NCBI RefSeq assembly: GCF_030269665.1 | Contig: NZ_BSTS01000023.1 | Location: 34,663-98,662 of the forward strand | DNA from: Actinomycetospora sp. NBRC 106375 | Lineage (GTDB): Bacteria > Actinomycetota > Actinomycetes > Mycobacteriales > Pseudonocardiaceae | Direction of reading: 5' to 3' | DNA: 64,000 nt | Position numbers and translations under genes: made by a program | In this document: in pieces, positions 32,468 through 43,100 of the stretch | Position numbering within the stretch: the first letter of the stretch is position 1 | How the letters are laid out: every line of letters starts with the position of its first letter | The notes under the pieces: model-generated | Told to the model about the DNA's origin: nothing | The model's database searches: none | The model's input: the letters and a program-made list of their open reading frames with translations, nothing else

Positions 32468-35392
32468 TTGACGACCGCACCGAGCACGACCGCCGACCCG
32501 CACGAGGCGAATGAGCAGCGGACGGAGGCCGAGTCGGGACGGGTCGGGCACCTCGCTCCGGGGTCGGTCGTCGTCGTCCGTGACGAGGAATGGTTCGTCC
32601 GGGCCACCGAGGAGACGGCCGACGGACTGCTCGTCCACGTCCAGGGCCTCGGCGAGCTGGTCCGCGACACCACGGCCAGCTTCTACGCCGCCCTCGACGA
32701 CATCCGCCCCCTCGACCCGGCGGCCGCGACCGTCGTCGCCGACGGCAGCCCGCACTACCGGACCGCGCGCCTGTGGCTCGAGTCGACGGTCCGCAAGACG
32801 CCGGTGCCGCTGGGCGACCGCTCGCTGACCGTCGCCACCCAGGCGCTGAGCAACCCGCTCAAGTACCAGCAGACCGCCGTGCGGCGCGCGCTCGACCCCG
32901 ATCACCTGCGCCCGCGGATCCTGCTCGCCGACGCCGTCGGCCTGGGCAAGACCCTCGAGATCGGCATGATCCTCGCCGAGCTGGTGCGCCGGGGCCGTGG
33001 CGACCGCATCCTCATCGTCACCCCGCGCCACGTGCTCGAGCAGATGCAGCACGAGATGTGGACGCGCTTCGCACTGCCGTTCGTCCGTCTCGACTCGGCG
33101 GGCATCCAGCGGGTGCGGCAGAAGATGCCGGCGACCCGCAACCCGTTCACCTACTACAAGCGCGTCATCATCTCGATCGACACTCTCAAGCGCGACAACT
33201 TCCACGCCAGCCTGCGCAAGCAGCGCTGGGACGCCGTCGTCATCGACGAGTCGCACAACCTGTCGAACAGCGCGACACAGAACAACAAGCTCGCCCGCCT
33301 GCTCGCGCGCACCGGCGAGGCGTTGATTCTCGCCTCGGCGACCCCGCACAACGGCCGCGCCGAGTCGTTCGCCGAGCTGATCCGGCTCCTCGATCCCTCG
33401 GCGGTCCCGCCGAGCGGTGGCCTCGTGGCCGAGGAGATCGAGGACCTCGTGATCCGCCGCCACCGGCACAGCCCCGAGGTGGCGCAGGTGGTGGGCGCGG
33501 ACTGGAAGCCGCGGCAGGAGCCGCTCAACCTGCTGGTGCCGGCGACCCTGGCCGAGGACGCGATCGCCCGCGAGCTCGAGGACGTCTGGCTCTGGCCCGG
33601 CGAGGGCGGCAGTCCCTGCTCCGGGCAGAACGCGACGCTCTTCCCCTGGACGCTGGCCAAGGCGTTCCTCTCGTCCCCGGCCGCGCTGCTCGAGACCGTG
33701 AAGGAGCGCACGAACCGGCTCGGGTCGGGCGCCGAGCAGGAGCGTCAGGCCCTCGACCGCCTGGGCACGCTCGCCAGCGACGCCCTCGGGCAGCCGTCCG
33801 CCAAGTACACGAAGCTGCTCGAGCACCTGCGCGGGATCGGCGTCGGGAAGGGCAAGCCCGCCCGCGCGGTCGTCTTCGCCGAGCGGGTCGCGACGCTGCG
33901 CTGGCTGCAGGAGCACCTGCCGAAGGACCTCGGTCTCGACGCGAGCGCGGTTGACATGCTGCACGGCGGGCTGGCCGACGACGAGCAGCAGCGCATCGTC
34001 GAAACGTTCAAGCAGGAGACGGCCCCGGTGCGCGTACTCGTCACCGGCGACGTGGCATCCGAGGGCGTCAACCTCCACGCCCAGTGCCACGAGCTAGTGC
34101 ACTTCGACATCCCGTGGAGCCTCATCCGCATCGAGCAGCGCAACGGGCGCATCGACCGCTACGGCCAGAAGCACCCGCCCCGGATCACCGCGCTGCTCCT
34201 CGACCCGTCGAGCGAGCGGTTCGCCGGCGACGTCCGGGTGCTCGCCTCGCTGATGGCGAAGGAGGACGAGGCGCACACCGCGCTCGGTGACGCGGCGTCG
34301 TTGATGGGCGAGTACGACGTCAAGGCCGAGGAGGCACAGATCCGCGCGGTGCTGGCCCGCCGGGCGACGCTCGATGACGTCGTCCGCACTCCCGCCGAGG
34401 CTGCCGCCGGCAACGACCTCACAGGCCTCGTCGCCCGCCTCGCCGCAGGGAAGGCGAAGAACGACGACGAGCCTGCGGTCGTCGACGGGGCCGAGACCAA
34501 CGCCGGGGGCACCGGGCTCTACCGCGACGACGTCTCCTACCTCGACGACGCGCTGCACGCCGCGTTCATCGACCCGACCGCGTCCCCGAGCAAGAACGGC
34601 GTGTCATGGCGGCGCGACGACACCTTCGGCACCGCCGAGCTCGTCCCGCCGAAAGACCTCGTGCAGCGCCTCGAGGTCCTCCCCCAGACCTACCTCGCCG
34701 ACCGCGACGTCACTGCCAAGCTCGTCCTGGCCACCAAGAAGACGCGCGGCGCCGACCGGCTCGCCGCCGCGTTGCGCGACGAGACCGGCTCGAACTGGCC
34801 CGATGCGCACTACCTCGGGCCACTGCACCCGGTGCTCGATTGGGCGGCGGACCAGGCCCTGTCGAACCTCGGGCGCAACGAGGTGTTCGCCGTGCGCGGC
34901 GACGTCGAGGCTCCAACGGTGCTGCTCCTGGGGACGCTGACCAACCGGCGCGGGCAGGTCGTCGCCGCGGCCTGGCTGACCGCGGCGTTCCCGGATCCCT
35001 CGGATACCGACTTCGTGCTGGTTCAGGCCCACGCGTCTTCTGCGAAGGCGCTCGGCGCCGTCGGATGGGACCGCGAGCGCTCGAACCCGGGGCCGCTGTC
35101 CGACGCCGACAAGCTCACCGCGCTCGTGGCACCGGCGGTGCGGCGGGCCCAGGACCAGATGCACGAGCTGTTCGCAGCGGCTCGTGACGACGTCGCCCGG
35201 CGCGTCGAGGCGTGGTCGGGCCGGTTCGACCGCTGGGACGCCGAGGCCGGCGCCCTGATCCAGCGCGGTGAGCTGCGCACGCGACGCACGAGCGTGGCCG
35301 AGGAGCGGGAGCTGGCGACGGCGATGACACCCGACCGGCAGCTGGTGCGCCCGCTGCTGGTCGTCGTGCCCGAAGGAGAGGACGAGCAGTGA
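32468..35392 (+). CDS. SNF2-like helicase, DrmD-like (DISARM-type)
   Basis: A 974-residue Swi2/Snf2-type ATPase. Motif I is ILLADAVGLGKTLEIGMIL (about 150-168), motif II VVIDESHNLSNSAT (about 257), motif III LASATPHNGRAESF, and the C-terminal lobe VTGDVASEGVNLHAQCHELV with IEQRNGRIDRYGQKHPP (motif VI). The overall plan matches RapA-like DrmD of class 1 DISARM. It starts with TTG, with GGAG about 9 bases before, and overlaps the methylase gene (GTGA). It probably moves on DNA as part of a restriction complex. Confidence 0.8.
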   Translation: MTTAPSTTADPHEANEQRTEAESGRVGHLAPGSVVVVRDEEWFVRATEETADGLLVHVQGLGELVRDTTASFYAALDDIRPLDPAAATVVADGSPHYRTARLWLESTVRKTPVPLGDRSLTVATQALSNPLKYQQTAVRRALDPDHLRPRILLADAVGLGKTLEIGMILAELVRRGRGDRILIVTPRHVLEQMQHEMWTRFALPFVRLDSAGIQRVRQKMPATRNPFTYYKRVIISIDTLKRDNFHASLRKQRWDAVVIDESHNLSNSATQNNKLARLLARTGEALILASATPHNGRAESFAELIRLLDPSAVPPSGGLVAEEIEDLVIRRHRHSPEVAQVVGADWKPRQEPLNLLVPATLAEDAIARELEDVWLWPGEGGSPCSGQNATLFPWTLAKAFLSSPAALLETVKERTNRLGSGAEQERQALDRLGTLASDALGQPSAKYTKLLEHLRGIGVGKGKPARAVVFAERVATLRWLQEHLPKDLGLDASAVDMLHGGLADDEQQRIVETFKQETAPVRVLVTGDVASEGVNLHAQCHELVHFDIPWSLIRIEQRNGRIDRYGQKHPPRITALLLDPSSERFAGDVRVLASLMAKEDEAHTALGDAASLMGEYDVKAEEAQIRAVLARRATLDDVVRTPAEAAAGNDLTGLVARLAAGKAKNDDEPAVVDGAETNAGGTGLYRDDVSYLDDALHAAFIDPTASPSKNGVSWRRDDTFGTAELVPPKDLVQRLEVLPQTYLADRDVTAKLVLATKKTRGADRLAAALRDETGSNWPDAHYLGPLHPVLDWAADQALSNLGRNEVFAVRGDVEAPTVLLLGTLTNRRGQVVAAAWLTAAFPDPSDTDFVLVQAHASSAKALGAVGWDRERSNPGPLSDADKLTALVAPAVRRAQDQMHELFAAARDDVARRVEAWSGRFDRWDAEAGALIQRGELRTRRTSVAEERELATAMTPDRQLVRPLLVVVPEGEDEQ

Positions 35393-38300
35393 GCGGGTCG
35401 GACGCGATCCTGGTCGGCGAGGGCTGGATTTCCGAGCACTACGTCACCACCGACGCCACGTCCCAGTCGTTCCGCGCGCGGGTGCTGGAGCGCCGCAAGA
35501 CGTGGGACGCCGAGGCCAAGGAAGATCGCACCACCCCGCGGACCCGATTCCTCGCCGCGCGGTCGTCGCTCGAGGCCCGGCTCGCTGGCTTGGCCGAGCT
35601 CGCCGACCCCGACACGCTCGCGACGGCGACGGGCGACGTCTACGAGACCGTGCTGGAGGTCCTGGAGCTCCGAGGCCACGGCCTGCGGCTGGACCAGTCG
35701 GGCCCCCTGCTGCGTGTCTCGGCGCCGGGCATCACCGAGCGGGCGCCGCTGGTGGTGGTGTCGGCGCGGCCAGTCGCCGCGGTGGAGGACGTGCTGGCCA
35801 AAGACGAGGAGACGCTGCTCGCGCCGTTCGCCCTGGCCGACGACGGCCCGAAGCTCACGTCGGCCGCCCGTTTGGTCTCGGCGCTGTTCGTCGAGGAGGA
35901 CACAGCACCCGACCTCGTCCTCGTCCTCGCCGGCCGCTGGGTCGTGCTCGCCGAGCAGGAACGCTGGGCCGAGGGCCGCTACCTCGCCGTCGACCTGCAA
36001 ACGGTGTGCGAGCGCAACGACCAGCGCCGCGGCGGGGAGATCGACCGGGCGCTGACGTGCCTGTCCGCCGAGTCCCTGGCCCCGGACGCCGACGGCAACC
36101 TCTGGTGGCACGGTGTGCTCGAGGAGTCGGTCAAGCACACCGTCGGGGTCTCCCAGGACCTGCGCGACGGCGTGCGGGAGTCGATCGAGATCATCGCCAA
36201 CGAGGTGGTGGTCCGCCGTCGCGACCAGGGCCTCGACCCGCTGCCCGCCGCCGACGCGAACGAGCTGGCCAAGCAGTCGCTGCGCTTCCTTTACCGCATC
36301 CTCTTCCTGCTCTACGCCGAGGCCTCCCCGGAGCTGGGGGTGCTGCCGGTCGGGGCGGCCGAGTACGACGCCGGCTACAGCCTCGACCGGCTGCGCGAGC
36401 TGGTGCAGGTCGAGCTGGCGACGCCGAAGGCTCGCACCGGCACCCACCTCTACGCCTCGTTGCACGTCCTGTTCGGGCTCGTCGACACCGGACACTCCCC
36501 CGCCACGCCGCCGACTGTCGACGACGCCGACGCCGACGACGTCGGCGCCGCGTTCGACGAGGGACTCACGTTCCACGCGCTGCGCGCCGATCTCTTTCGC
36601 CCCGCCGCCACCCAGTTCATCGACGCCGTCCAGCTGGGCAACGAGGCGCTACAGGAGGTCCTCGACCGCCTCCTGCTGACCAAGCAGAAGGCCGGGCGCG
36701 ACCGTGGCTTCATCTCCTACGCCGAGCTGGGCATCAACCAGCTGGGCGCGGTGTATGAGGGCCTGATGTCCTACACCGGCTTCTTCGCCGAGACCGACCT
36801 CTACGAGGTCGCCAAGGGCGGCGACGACAGCAAGGGCTCGTGGGTCGTCCCCGTCGACCGCGCCGAGGGGATCGCGACGGCCGACTTCGTCCGCGAGAAG
36901 GATGAAATCACCGGCGAGGACAAGCCGGTGCTGCATCGCCGCGGCTCGTTTGTTTACCGCCTCGCCGGCCGCGAGCGCCAGCAGTCGGCGTCCTACTACA
37001 CCCCCGAGGTGCTCACCCGCTTCACCGTCGGGCAGGCCCTGGAAGAGCTGCTCGATCAGGACGGACAGCGCACGACCGCCGCGGAGATCCTCGAGCTCAC
37101 GGTGTGCGAGCCCGCGCTGGGCTCCGGCGCGTTCGCGATCGAGGCCGTGCGGCAGCTCGCCGACGAGTACCTCCAGCGTCGCCAGGACGAGCTCGGCGAG
37201 CGGATCGACCCTGACGAGTACCCGCGCCGGCGCCAGGAGGTGAAGGCCTACCTCGCGCTGCACAACGTCTATGGCGTCGATCTCAACGCCACCGCCGTCG
37301 AGCTTGCCGAGATCTCGCTGTGGCTCGACACCATGGTGTCCGGGCTCTCCGCGCCGTGGTTCGGCCTGCACCTACGCCGGGGCAACTCGTTGATCGGGGC
37401 GCGGCGCGCGGTGTACTCGCGCAAGCAGGTCGCCGACGGCTCGTACCGGACCGCGGTCCCCCGCGACGTCCCGCTGACCTCGCTCGACGCCGACATCGCC
37501 GCCGAGCGCGTCGCCTCCGACCTCGGCACCGACATCCACCACTTCCTCCTGCCCGCCGAGGGCTGGGGCGCTGCCGCGGACGCCAAGGAAGCCGCGACGC
37601 TCGTCCCCGACGCGGTGAAGGACCTCAAGCGCTGGCGCGGGCAGTTCAAGGCCAAGCCAACCAAGAAGCAGACCGACGCGCTGGTCGAGCTGGCGAACCG
37701 CGTCGAGGCGCTGTGGCAGGTCGCGTACCGGCGTCTGACGATCGCTGAGTCGGAGGCGCGCCGCTCCATCCCGGTCTGGGGCGCCCAGGATCTGCCTGTC
37801 GGTGGCGCCGTCTCCCGCGAGCGGATCGAGCGCTCGCTCGCCGACTTATCGGGCGCCTACCAGCGGCTGCGCCGAGTGATGGACGCCTGGACCGCGTTGT
37901 GGTTCTGGCCGCTCACGGAGACGGCCACGACCGTCGACGGCAAGCGGATCGAACCACCGACGCTGGACCAGTGGATCGCTGCGCTCCAGGCGCTGCTCGG
38001 CCGCAACCCCGACCTCGGCAAGAAGAAGCGCCACGATCAGTATCGGCTGAGCTTCGCGACGGGCTGGGACGAACTCGAGGCAGCCGAGGAGTTGGAGCTG
38101 AGCTTCGCGGGTGTCCGGTCGGTCGAAGCCGTCGTCGATGCTCATCCCTGGCTGGCGGTTTGCGAACGCGTCGCCGAGCAGCAGGGCTTCTTTCATTGGA
38201 ACCTCGACTTCTCCACGGTCTTCGCCTCACACGATGGCTTCGATCTCCAGGTTGGCAACCCGCCGTGGGTCCGGCCCGACGTCGACGTCGCCGCTCTTCT

Positions 38301-40110
38301 GGCCGAAGGCGACCCATGGTGGAAGCTCGCGGTGAAACCCACTCAAGCGGCAATTGCCGAGATGCGGTCAAGGACCTTGACTCTGCCAGGGGTCGAGGCT
38401 CTTGTGGTGGGAGGCACAGCCGACATTGTGTCGACCGCCGACTTCGTTGCTGCGAAATCTCAATTCCCCTACCTCGCGGGTCTACGACCGGATTTGTATC
38501 GCTGTTTCATGGAGCATACGTGGCGGACCGGCTCGACAAGCGGCATTATCGGGCTCATCCACCTCGACACGCACTTCACGGATAACAAAGCCGGTCGCCT
38601 GCGGGTCGAAGCTTACCAACGTCTGAGGCGACACTGGGAGTTCGTGAACGAATTAGAACTCTTTGACATCCACAACCAGAATCACTACAGCGTTAACGTT
38701 TACGGAACTCGTCGCAGCGAGCCGGCATTCGACCATGCAGTGTCACTTTATCACCCCGATACAATACTTCGATCCTTACAGCATGACGGATCAGGGGACG
38801 AGCCTGGATTCAAGGATGATGACGGGGACTGGGACTTGCGGCCGCATCGCGCCCGACTCACGAGAGTTACAGATCAAACGCTGACGACGTGGCATTCGAT
38901 TCTGGAAGACGGACACACCCCGCTACGTGAAGCCCGCATGATCTACACAGTAAATAGGGCTTCCTCATCAGTTCTGGCCCTTGTGTCCCGGGCTCGTCGG
39001 GTCGGAGACCTGGGCGCTCGCTATTCCCTTGGCTGGGACGAGGGCGCGGCACCCAAGAAGGGACTGATCGAAACTAGGTGGGGAGCGCCTCTGTCCTGGG
39101 ACGATGTCGTACTCCAAGGCCCACATCTCTTCGTCGGGAATCCTCTATACAAGTCGCCAAACGAGAGCTTGCTGCACAACCGGGACTGGTCCACGATCGA
39201 CCTAGAAAAGCTGCCGCCCCAAGCGATCCCGATCACCGCCTTCAAGCCTGCGGGAGATCGGTACCGCTATGACTGTGCGTATACAGATTGGGGTGATGAA
39301 AACGAACCAAAGCCAGCCCGGGACTTCTATCGGATCGCTTGGCGGTGTATGGCTGCGAATACGAACGAGCGGACACTCATACCAGCGATCATTCCACCGG
39401 GACCGACTCATGTTGACGGAGTTCTGTCGATCGGCATCCCTGAGGCTCCGCTTCGCGATCTCGTGGCCTGCGCCGGCTATCTAAGTTCGCTCGTGTGCGA
39501 CTTTCCGGTTCGCGCGATATCTAAAGGTCATATCCGGGCCGCAACAGCGGAACGCCTGCCGTACACCGAGGGCTCACTTCAAGACGAGCTGATCCTTCGA
39601 GTCCTCCGCTTGAATGCACTTGTAGCTTCGTACACGGACCTCTGGGCGAATTGCTGGACCGCGGCCTTCGCTAAAGATCTCTGGGCGGGTGGTCTGGACC
39701 ACAGTTCACGCGTAGATCTCGGTGCCGTCGGACCCGACTGGACGCGCACGACGCCCCTACGGATCTCCGCGGATCGGCGACAAGCGCAGATTGAGATCGA
39801 CGCGCTCGTGGCGCTGATGCTCGGCCTCACCGCCGATGAGCTGTGCACGATTTATCGGACGCAGTTTCCGGTCCTCTACGGATATGATCGGAAACGCGAC
39901 CACTACGATGCGAACGGCCGGCTCGTACCGAACTCCGTCGTCGCCACCTGGCGCACCAAGGGCGATCGCGTCTCAGAGTACGAGCGCACCGCGACCAACC
40001 AGGCAGGCAACACTTACGTCTACGAGCTGCCCTTCGTCACTCTCGACCGCGAGAAGGACATGCGGGTGGCGTACGAGCACTTCGAGCAGCGGCTGGCCGA
40101 GCGCTCGTGA
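35389..40110 (+). CDS. Eco57I-like N6-adenine DNA methyltransferase, DrmMI-like, with mosaic recognition region
   Basis: A 1573-residue Eco57I/PglX-type methylase. SYYTPEVLTRFTVGQALEEL (about 535) and VCEPALGSGAFAIEAVRQLA (about 572) form the AdoMet site; VYGVDLNATAVELAEISLWL follows; catalytic motif IV is FDLQVGNPPWVRPDV (Asn-Pro-Pro-Trp near 957). The part after it, codons at about 38330-39880, is much lower in G+C (40-60%) than the rest (about 70%) and covers the expected target-recognition domain. It marks self DNA for the surrounding helicases. Overlaps both neighbours by GTGA. Confidence 0.85.
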   Translation: MSGSDAILVGEGWISEHYVTTDATSQSFRARVLERRKTWDAEAKEDRTTPRTRFLAARSSLEARLAGLAELADPDTLATATGDVYETVLEVLELRGHGLRLDQSGPLLRVSAPGITERAPLVVVSARPVAAVEDVLAKDEETLLAPFALADDGPKLTSAARLVSALFVEEDTAPDLVLVLAGRWVVLAEQERWAEGRYLAVDLQTVCERNDQRRGGEIDRALTCLSAESLAPDADGNLWWHGVLEESVKHTVGVSQDLRDGVRESIEIIANEVVVRRRDQGLDPLPAADANELAKQSLRFLYRILFLLYAEASPELGVLPVGAAEYDAGYSLDRLRELVQVELATPKARTGTHLYASLHVLFGLVDTGHSPATPPTVDDADADDVGAAFDEGLTFHALRADLFRPAATQFIDAVQLGNEALQEVLDRLLLTKQKAGRDRGFISYAELGINQLGAVYEGLMSYTGFFAETDLYEVAKGGDDSKGSWVVPVDRAEGIATADFVREKDEITGEDKPVLHRRGSFVYRLAGRERQQSASYYTPEVLTRFTVGQALEELLDQDGQRTTAAEILELTVCEPALGSGAFAIEAVRQLADEYLQRRQDELGERIDPDEYPRRRQEVKAYLALHNVYGVDLNATAVELAEISLWLDTMVSGLSAPWFGLHLRRGNSLIGARRAVYSRKQVADGSYRTAVPRDVPLTSLDADIAAERVASDLGTDIHHFLLPAEGWGAAADAKEAATLVPDAVKDLKRWRGQFKAKPTKKQTDALVELANRVEALWQVAYRRLTIAESEARRSIPVWGAQDLPVGGAVSRERIERSLADLSGAYQRLRRVMDAWTALWFWPLTETATTVDGKRIEPPTLDQWIAALQALLGRNPDLGKKKRHDQYRLSFATGWDELEAAEELELSFAGVRSVEAVVDAHPWLAVCERVAEQQGFFHWNLDFSTVFASHDGFDLQVGNPPWVRPDVDVAALLAEGDPWWKLAVKPTQAAIAEMRSRTLTLPGVEALVVGGTADIVSTADFVAAKSQFPYLAGLRPDLYRCFMEHTWRTGSTSGIIGLIHLDTHFTDNKAGRLRVEAYQRLRRHWEFVNELELFDIHNQNHYSVNVYGTRRSEPAFDHAVSLYHPDTILRSLQHDGSGDEPGFKDDDGDWDLRPHRARLTRVTDQTLTTWHSILEDGHTPLREARMIYTVNRASSSVLALVSRARRVGDLGARYSLGWDEGAAPKKGLIETRWGAPLSWDDVVLQGPHLFVGNPLYKSPNESLLHNRDWSTIDLEKLPPQAIPITAFKPAGDRYRYDCAYTDWGDENEPKPARDFYRIAWRCMAANTNERTLIPAIIPPGPTHVDGVLSIGIPEAPLRDLVACAGYLSSLVCDFPVRAISKGHIRAATAERLPYTEGSLQDELILRVLRLNALVASYTDLWANCWTAAFAKDLWAGGLDHSSRVDLGAVGPDWTRTTPLRISADRRQAQIEIDALVALMLGLTADELCTIYRTQFPVLYGYDRKRDHYDANGRLVPNSVVATWRTKGDRVSEYERTATNQAGNTYVYELPFVTLDREKDMRVAYEHFEQRLAERS

Positions 40111-43100
40111 GCGAGCTACTGCCCACCGTCCAGGCTGCGAACATCCGCCGCGGGCTGGTCGACTACCTGACCACCACGTTTGCGCTCACCGACCCCGACG
40201 CGCAGGACGCTCTCGACCGCTTCCTCAGCGACCGCGAGTCGGGGATGTTCAAGGGCCCCTACGTGCGGCTGCGGCTACCCTTCCGCGCCGCCGGCGAGGG
40301 CTGGCGCGACGCACTGGACTGGTACGAGGGCCCGCCGCCGTACGGCCACCAGGCCGCGGCGTTCGCCCGGCTCTCGTCGGCCCGAGGCCGTCGGCCGCGG
40401 CCGACGCTCGTCACGACGGGCACGGGATCGGGCAAGACCGAGGCGTTCCTGCACCCGATCCTCGACCACGTCCTGCGGGCCCGCCGCGAGGGCGTGACGG
40501 GAACGAAGGCCCTGATCCTCTACCCGATGAACGCGCTGGCCAACGACCAGGCCCAGCGGCTCACGCGGCTAATCACCGAGCACCCCGCGCTGCACGGCGT
40601 CACTGCCGCGATCTACACCGGGCAGAAGGGCCCGCAGCGAACGATGGTCACCCCCGACGGTCTCATCACCGACCGGGAGATCATCCGGGACACCGCGCCC
40701 GACATCCTGCTGACCAATTACAAGATGCTCGACCAGCTGCTGCTGCGGCACGCGGACCAGCGCATCTGGGAGCAGTCCGCCACCAGTCTGCGCTATCTAG
40801 TCCTCGACGAGTTCCACACCTACGACGGCGCCCAGGGCACCGACGTGGCGATGCTGCTGCGCCGCCTCGGGCTTGCGCTCAAGAGCCACTGGCCCAAGCA
40901 CTCCGCCGAGATCACCGACGAGGACCGGGCGCGTCCACTCGGGCTGCTGACCCCGGTCGCCACCTCGGCGACCCTCGGCGACAAGGGCGACCCCGAGGTG
41001 ATGCTGGAGTTCGCCCGCACCGTGTTCGGCGAGGCGTTCGACGCCGGCGAGGGCGGCGCGGTCGTCACCGAGTCCCGCCTGAGCCTCGACGAGTGGACCG
41101 CCGAGGCCGCGGGCGAGACGGACCAGGCGACGCCGGTCCCGACCCTCGACATCGACGTCGCCGCCGCGAACCAGGCGATCGGCGACCTCGGCCCCGACCC
41201 CGCTGGCTCGGTGGTCGCCCGGACCCTCGCCCACCACCTGTACACCGACGTCCCCGGTGAGCCGAGCACCGAGCTGCTCTTCGCGCTCTACCGCGCCCAT
41301 CCGCTGATCAGCGCCCTCGCCCGCGAGGCCGCCGACGCGATCGCGCTCGACGACCTCGTCGCCCGCGTCCTCGGACCCACCGCGACGCCGGCGCTCGCCG
41401 TCACCGGCACCGACCCCGCGTGGGCATCCCTCCTGTCGAGCCTCATCGCCGCCCTCGGTCACCTCCGTGCCGTCGTCGGCCGGAGGGCGCTCTCGACCGA
41501 GGCGCACCTGTGGGTGCGGGAGCTGACCCGCATCGACCGTTCCGCCGGCCCGACCACGCAGTTCCGGTGGGGTGACGACGGCCCGCCCGCTGCCACCACT
41601 GACCAGGGGGCCGGAGATGTCCGCCCGTCGTTCCCCTCGATCTACTGCCGCCACTGCGGTCGTTCCGGGTGGGGTGTCGCGCTCGCCCCCGTGGGGGCCG
41701 GTCTCGCCGCCAGCGACGAGTCGATCCGCCGTGATCACGCCGGGCGCGAGGGCCGCTTCCGCCCGCTGCTCTACGCCCCGGTCGCGGCAGAGGCGGCGTA
41801 CCGCGGAGAACGTCCCGCCGAGGGGCTCGTGTGGTTCTCGGTGCGCCACCGGGAGCTGCTGGCCTCTCCACCCGCACAGGACGATCCGGACCTGCTCGAC
41901 GGCTGGGTGCTGCCGGTTCTCACGAGTACGGGGAAAGACGCCGACGACGCCGCCCGCGGCGACACCTGCCCCGCGTGCGGGCAGGAGGACGGCATCCGCT
42001 TCCTCGGCAGCGCCATCGCCACGCTGCTCTCGGTGTCGCTCTCGACGCTGTTCGGCTCCCACGAGCTCGAGCCGCGGGAGAAGAAGGCCCTGGTCTTCAC
42101 CGACTCGGTGCAGGACGCGGCGCACCGGGCCGGCTTCGTGCAGGCCCGCTCACACACCCTGACCCTGCGCGGGGCGCTGCGCGCCGCCGTACAGGACGGT
42201 CCGCAGCCGCTCGACCAGCTCGTCGACGAGGTCGTCCGGCTCGCCGGCGACGACCCCTTCGCGCGCTACCGCCTGCTCGCCCCGGACTGCGCGGACCGCG
42301 ACTCGTTCACCCCCTTCTGGACGACACCGACCCTGCGCAAGGTCCCGCAGAGCGTGCGGTCGCGGGTGCGCAAGCGTCTCGGCCTCGACGCGGCGCTCGA
42401 GTTCGGTCTCAACGCCCGGACCGGACGAACGCTGGAGCTCACCGGCGCCGTCACGGTGGAGGTCGAGGCCGGTCAGCCCGCGAAGATGGCCTCCACCGCT
42501 CGCGCGACACTCGCCGCCGGTCCGAACCAAGGTTCCTTCGACGGCGACCCCGACGACGCCACCCTGGTCCGATGGGTGCGCGGCGTGCTCGACCGGATGC
42601 GCGCACAGGGCGCTATCGAGCACCCCTGGTTCGACCGCTACCGCCGCGAGGACGGCAACCGCTGGTGGCTCACCGGTGGACGCAAGCAGGCCCGCGCGGA
42701 CGGCATGCCCGCGTTCCCGAAGGGACGCCCGGCGCCGGGCTACCCTCGGGTCGGCGGCGGCGACGCGGACGGTCTGGAGCCGGTCACCTCTGCGAAGTCC
42801 TGGTACGCCCTGTGGACCTCGCGCGTGCTCGACGTCAGTCCCCACGACGGCGGCCGGTGGGCCCGGCTGCTGCTCGACCGCCTCTCCCGCGACGGCGTCA
42901 TCACCGCCACGACCACGACGTCGCAGGCCACCGCCTACGCCCTCCCAACCGCCGGCATCGTGGTCGCTCCGGCCGAGCTCGACGACCTCCTCGCGGGGCG
43001 GACCCTCCTCACCTGCACGATGTGCCGCGCGCACGTCCCCGGCTCCCCGGCGACGGTCGCCCAGCTCGACGGCGCGCCGTGCCTGACAGTGCGGTGCCGC

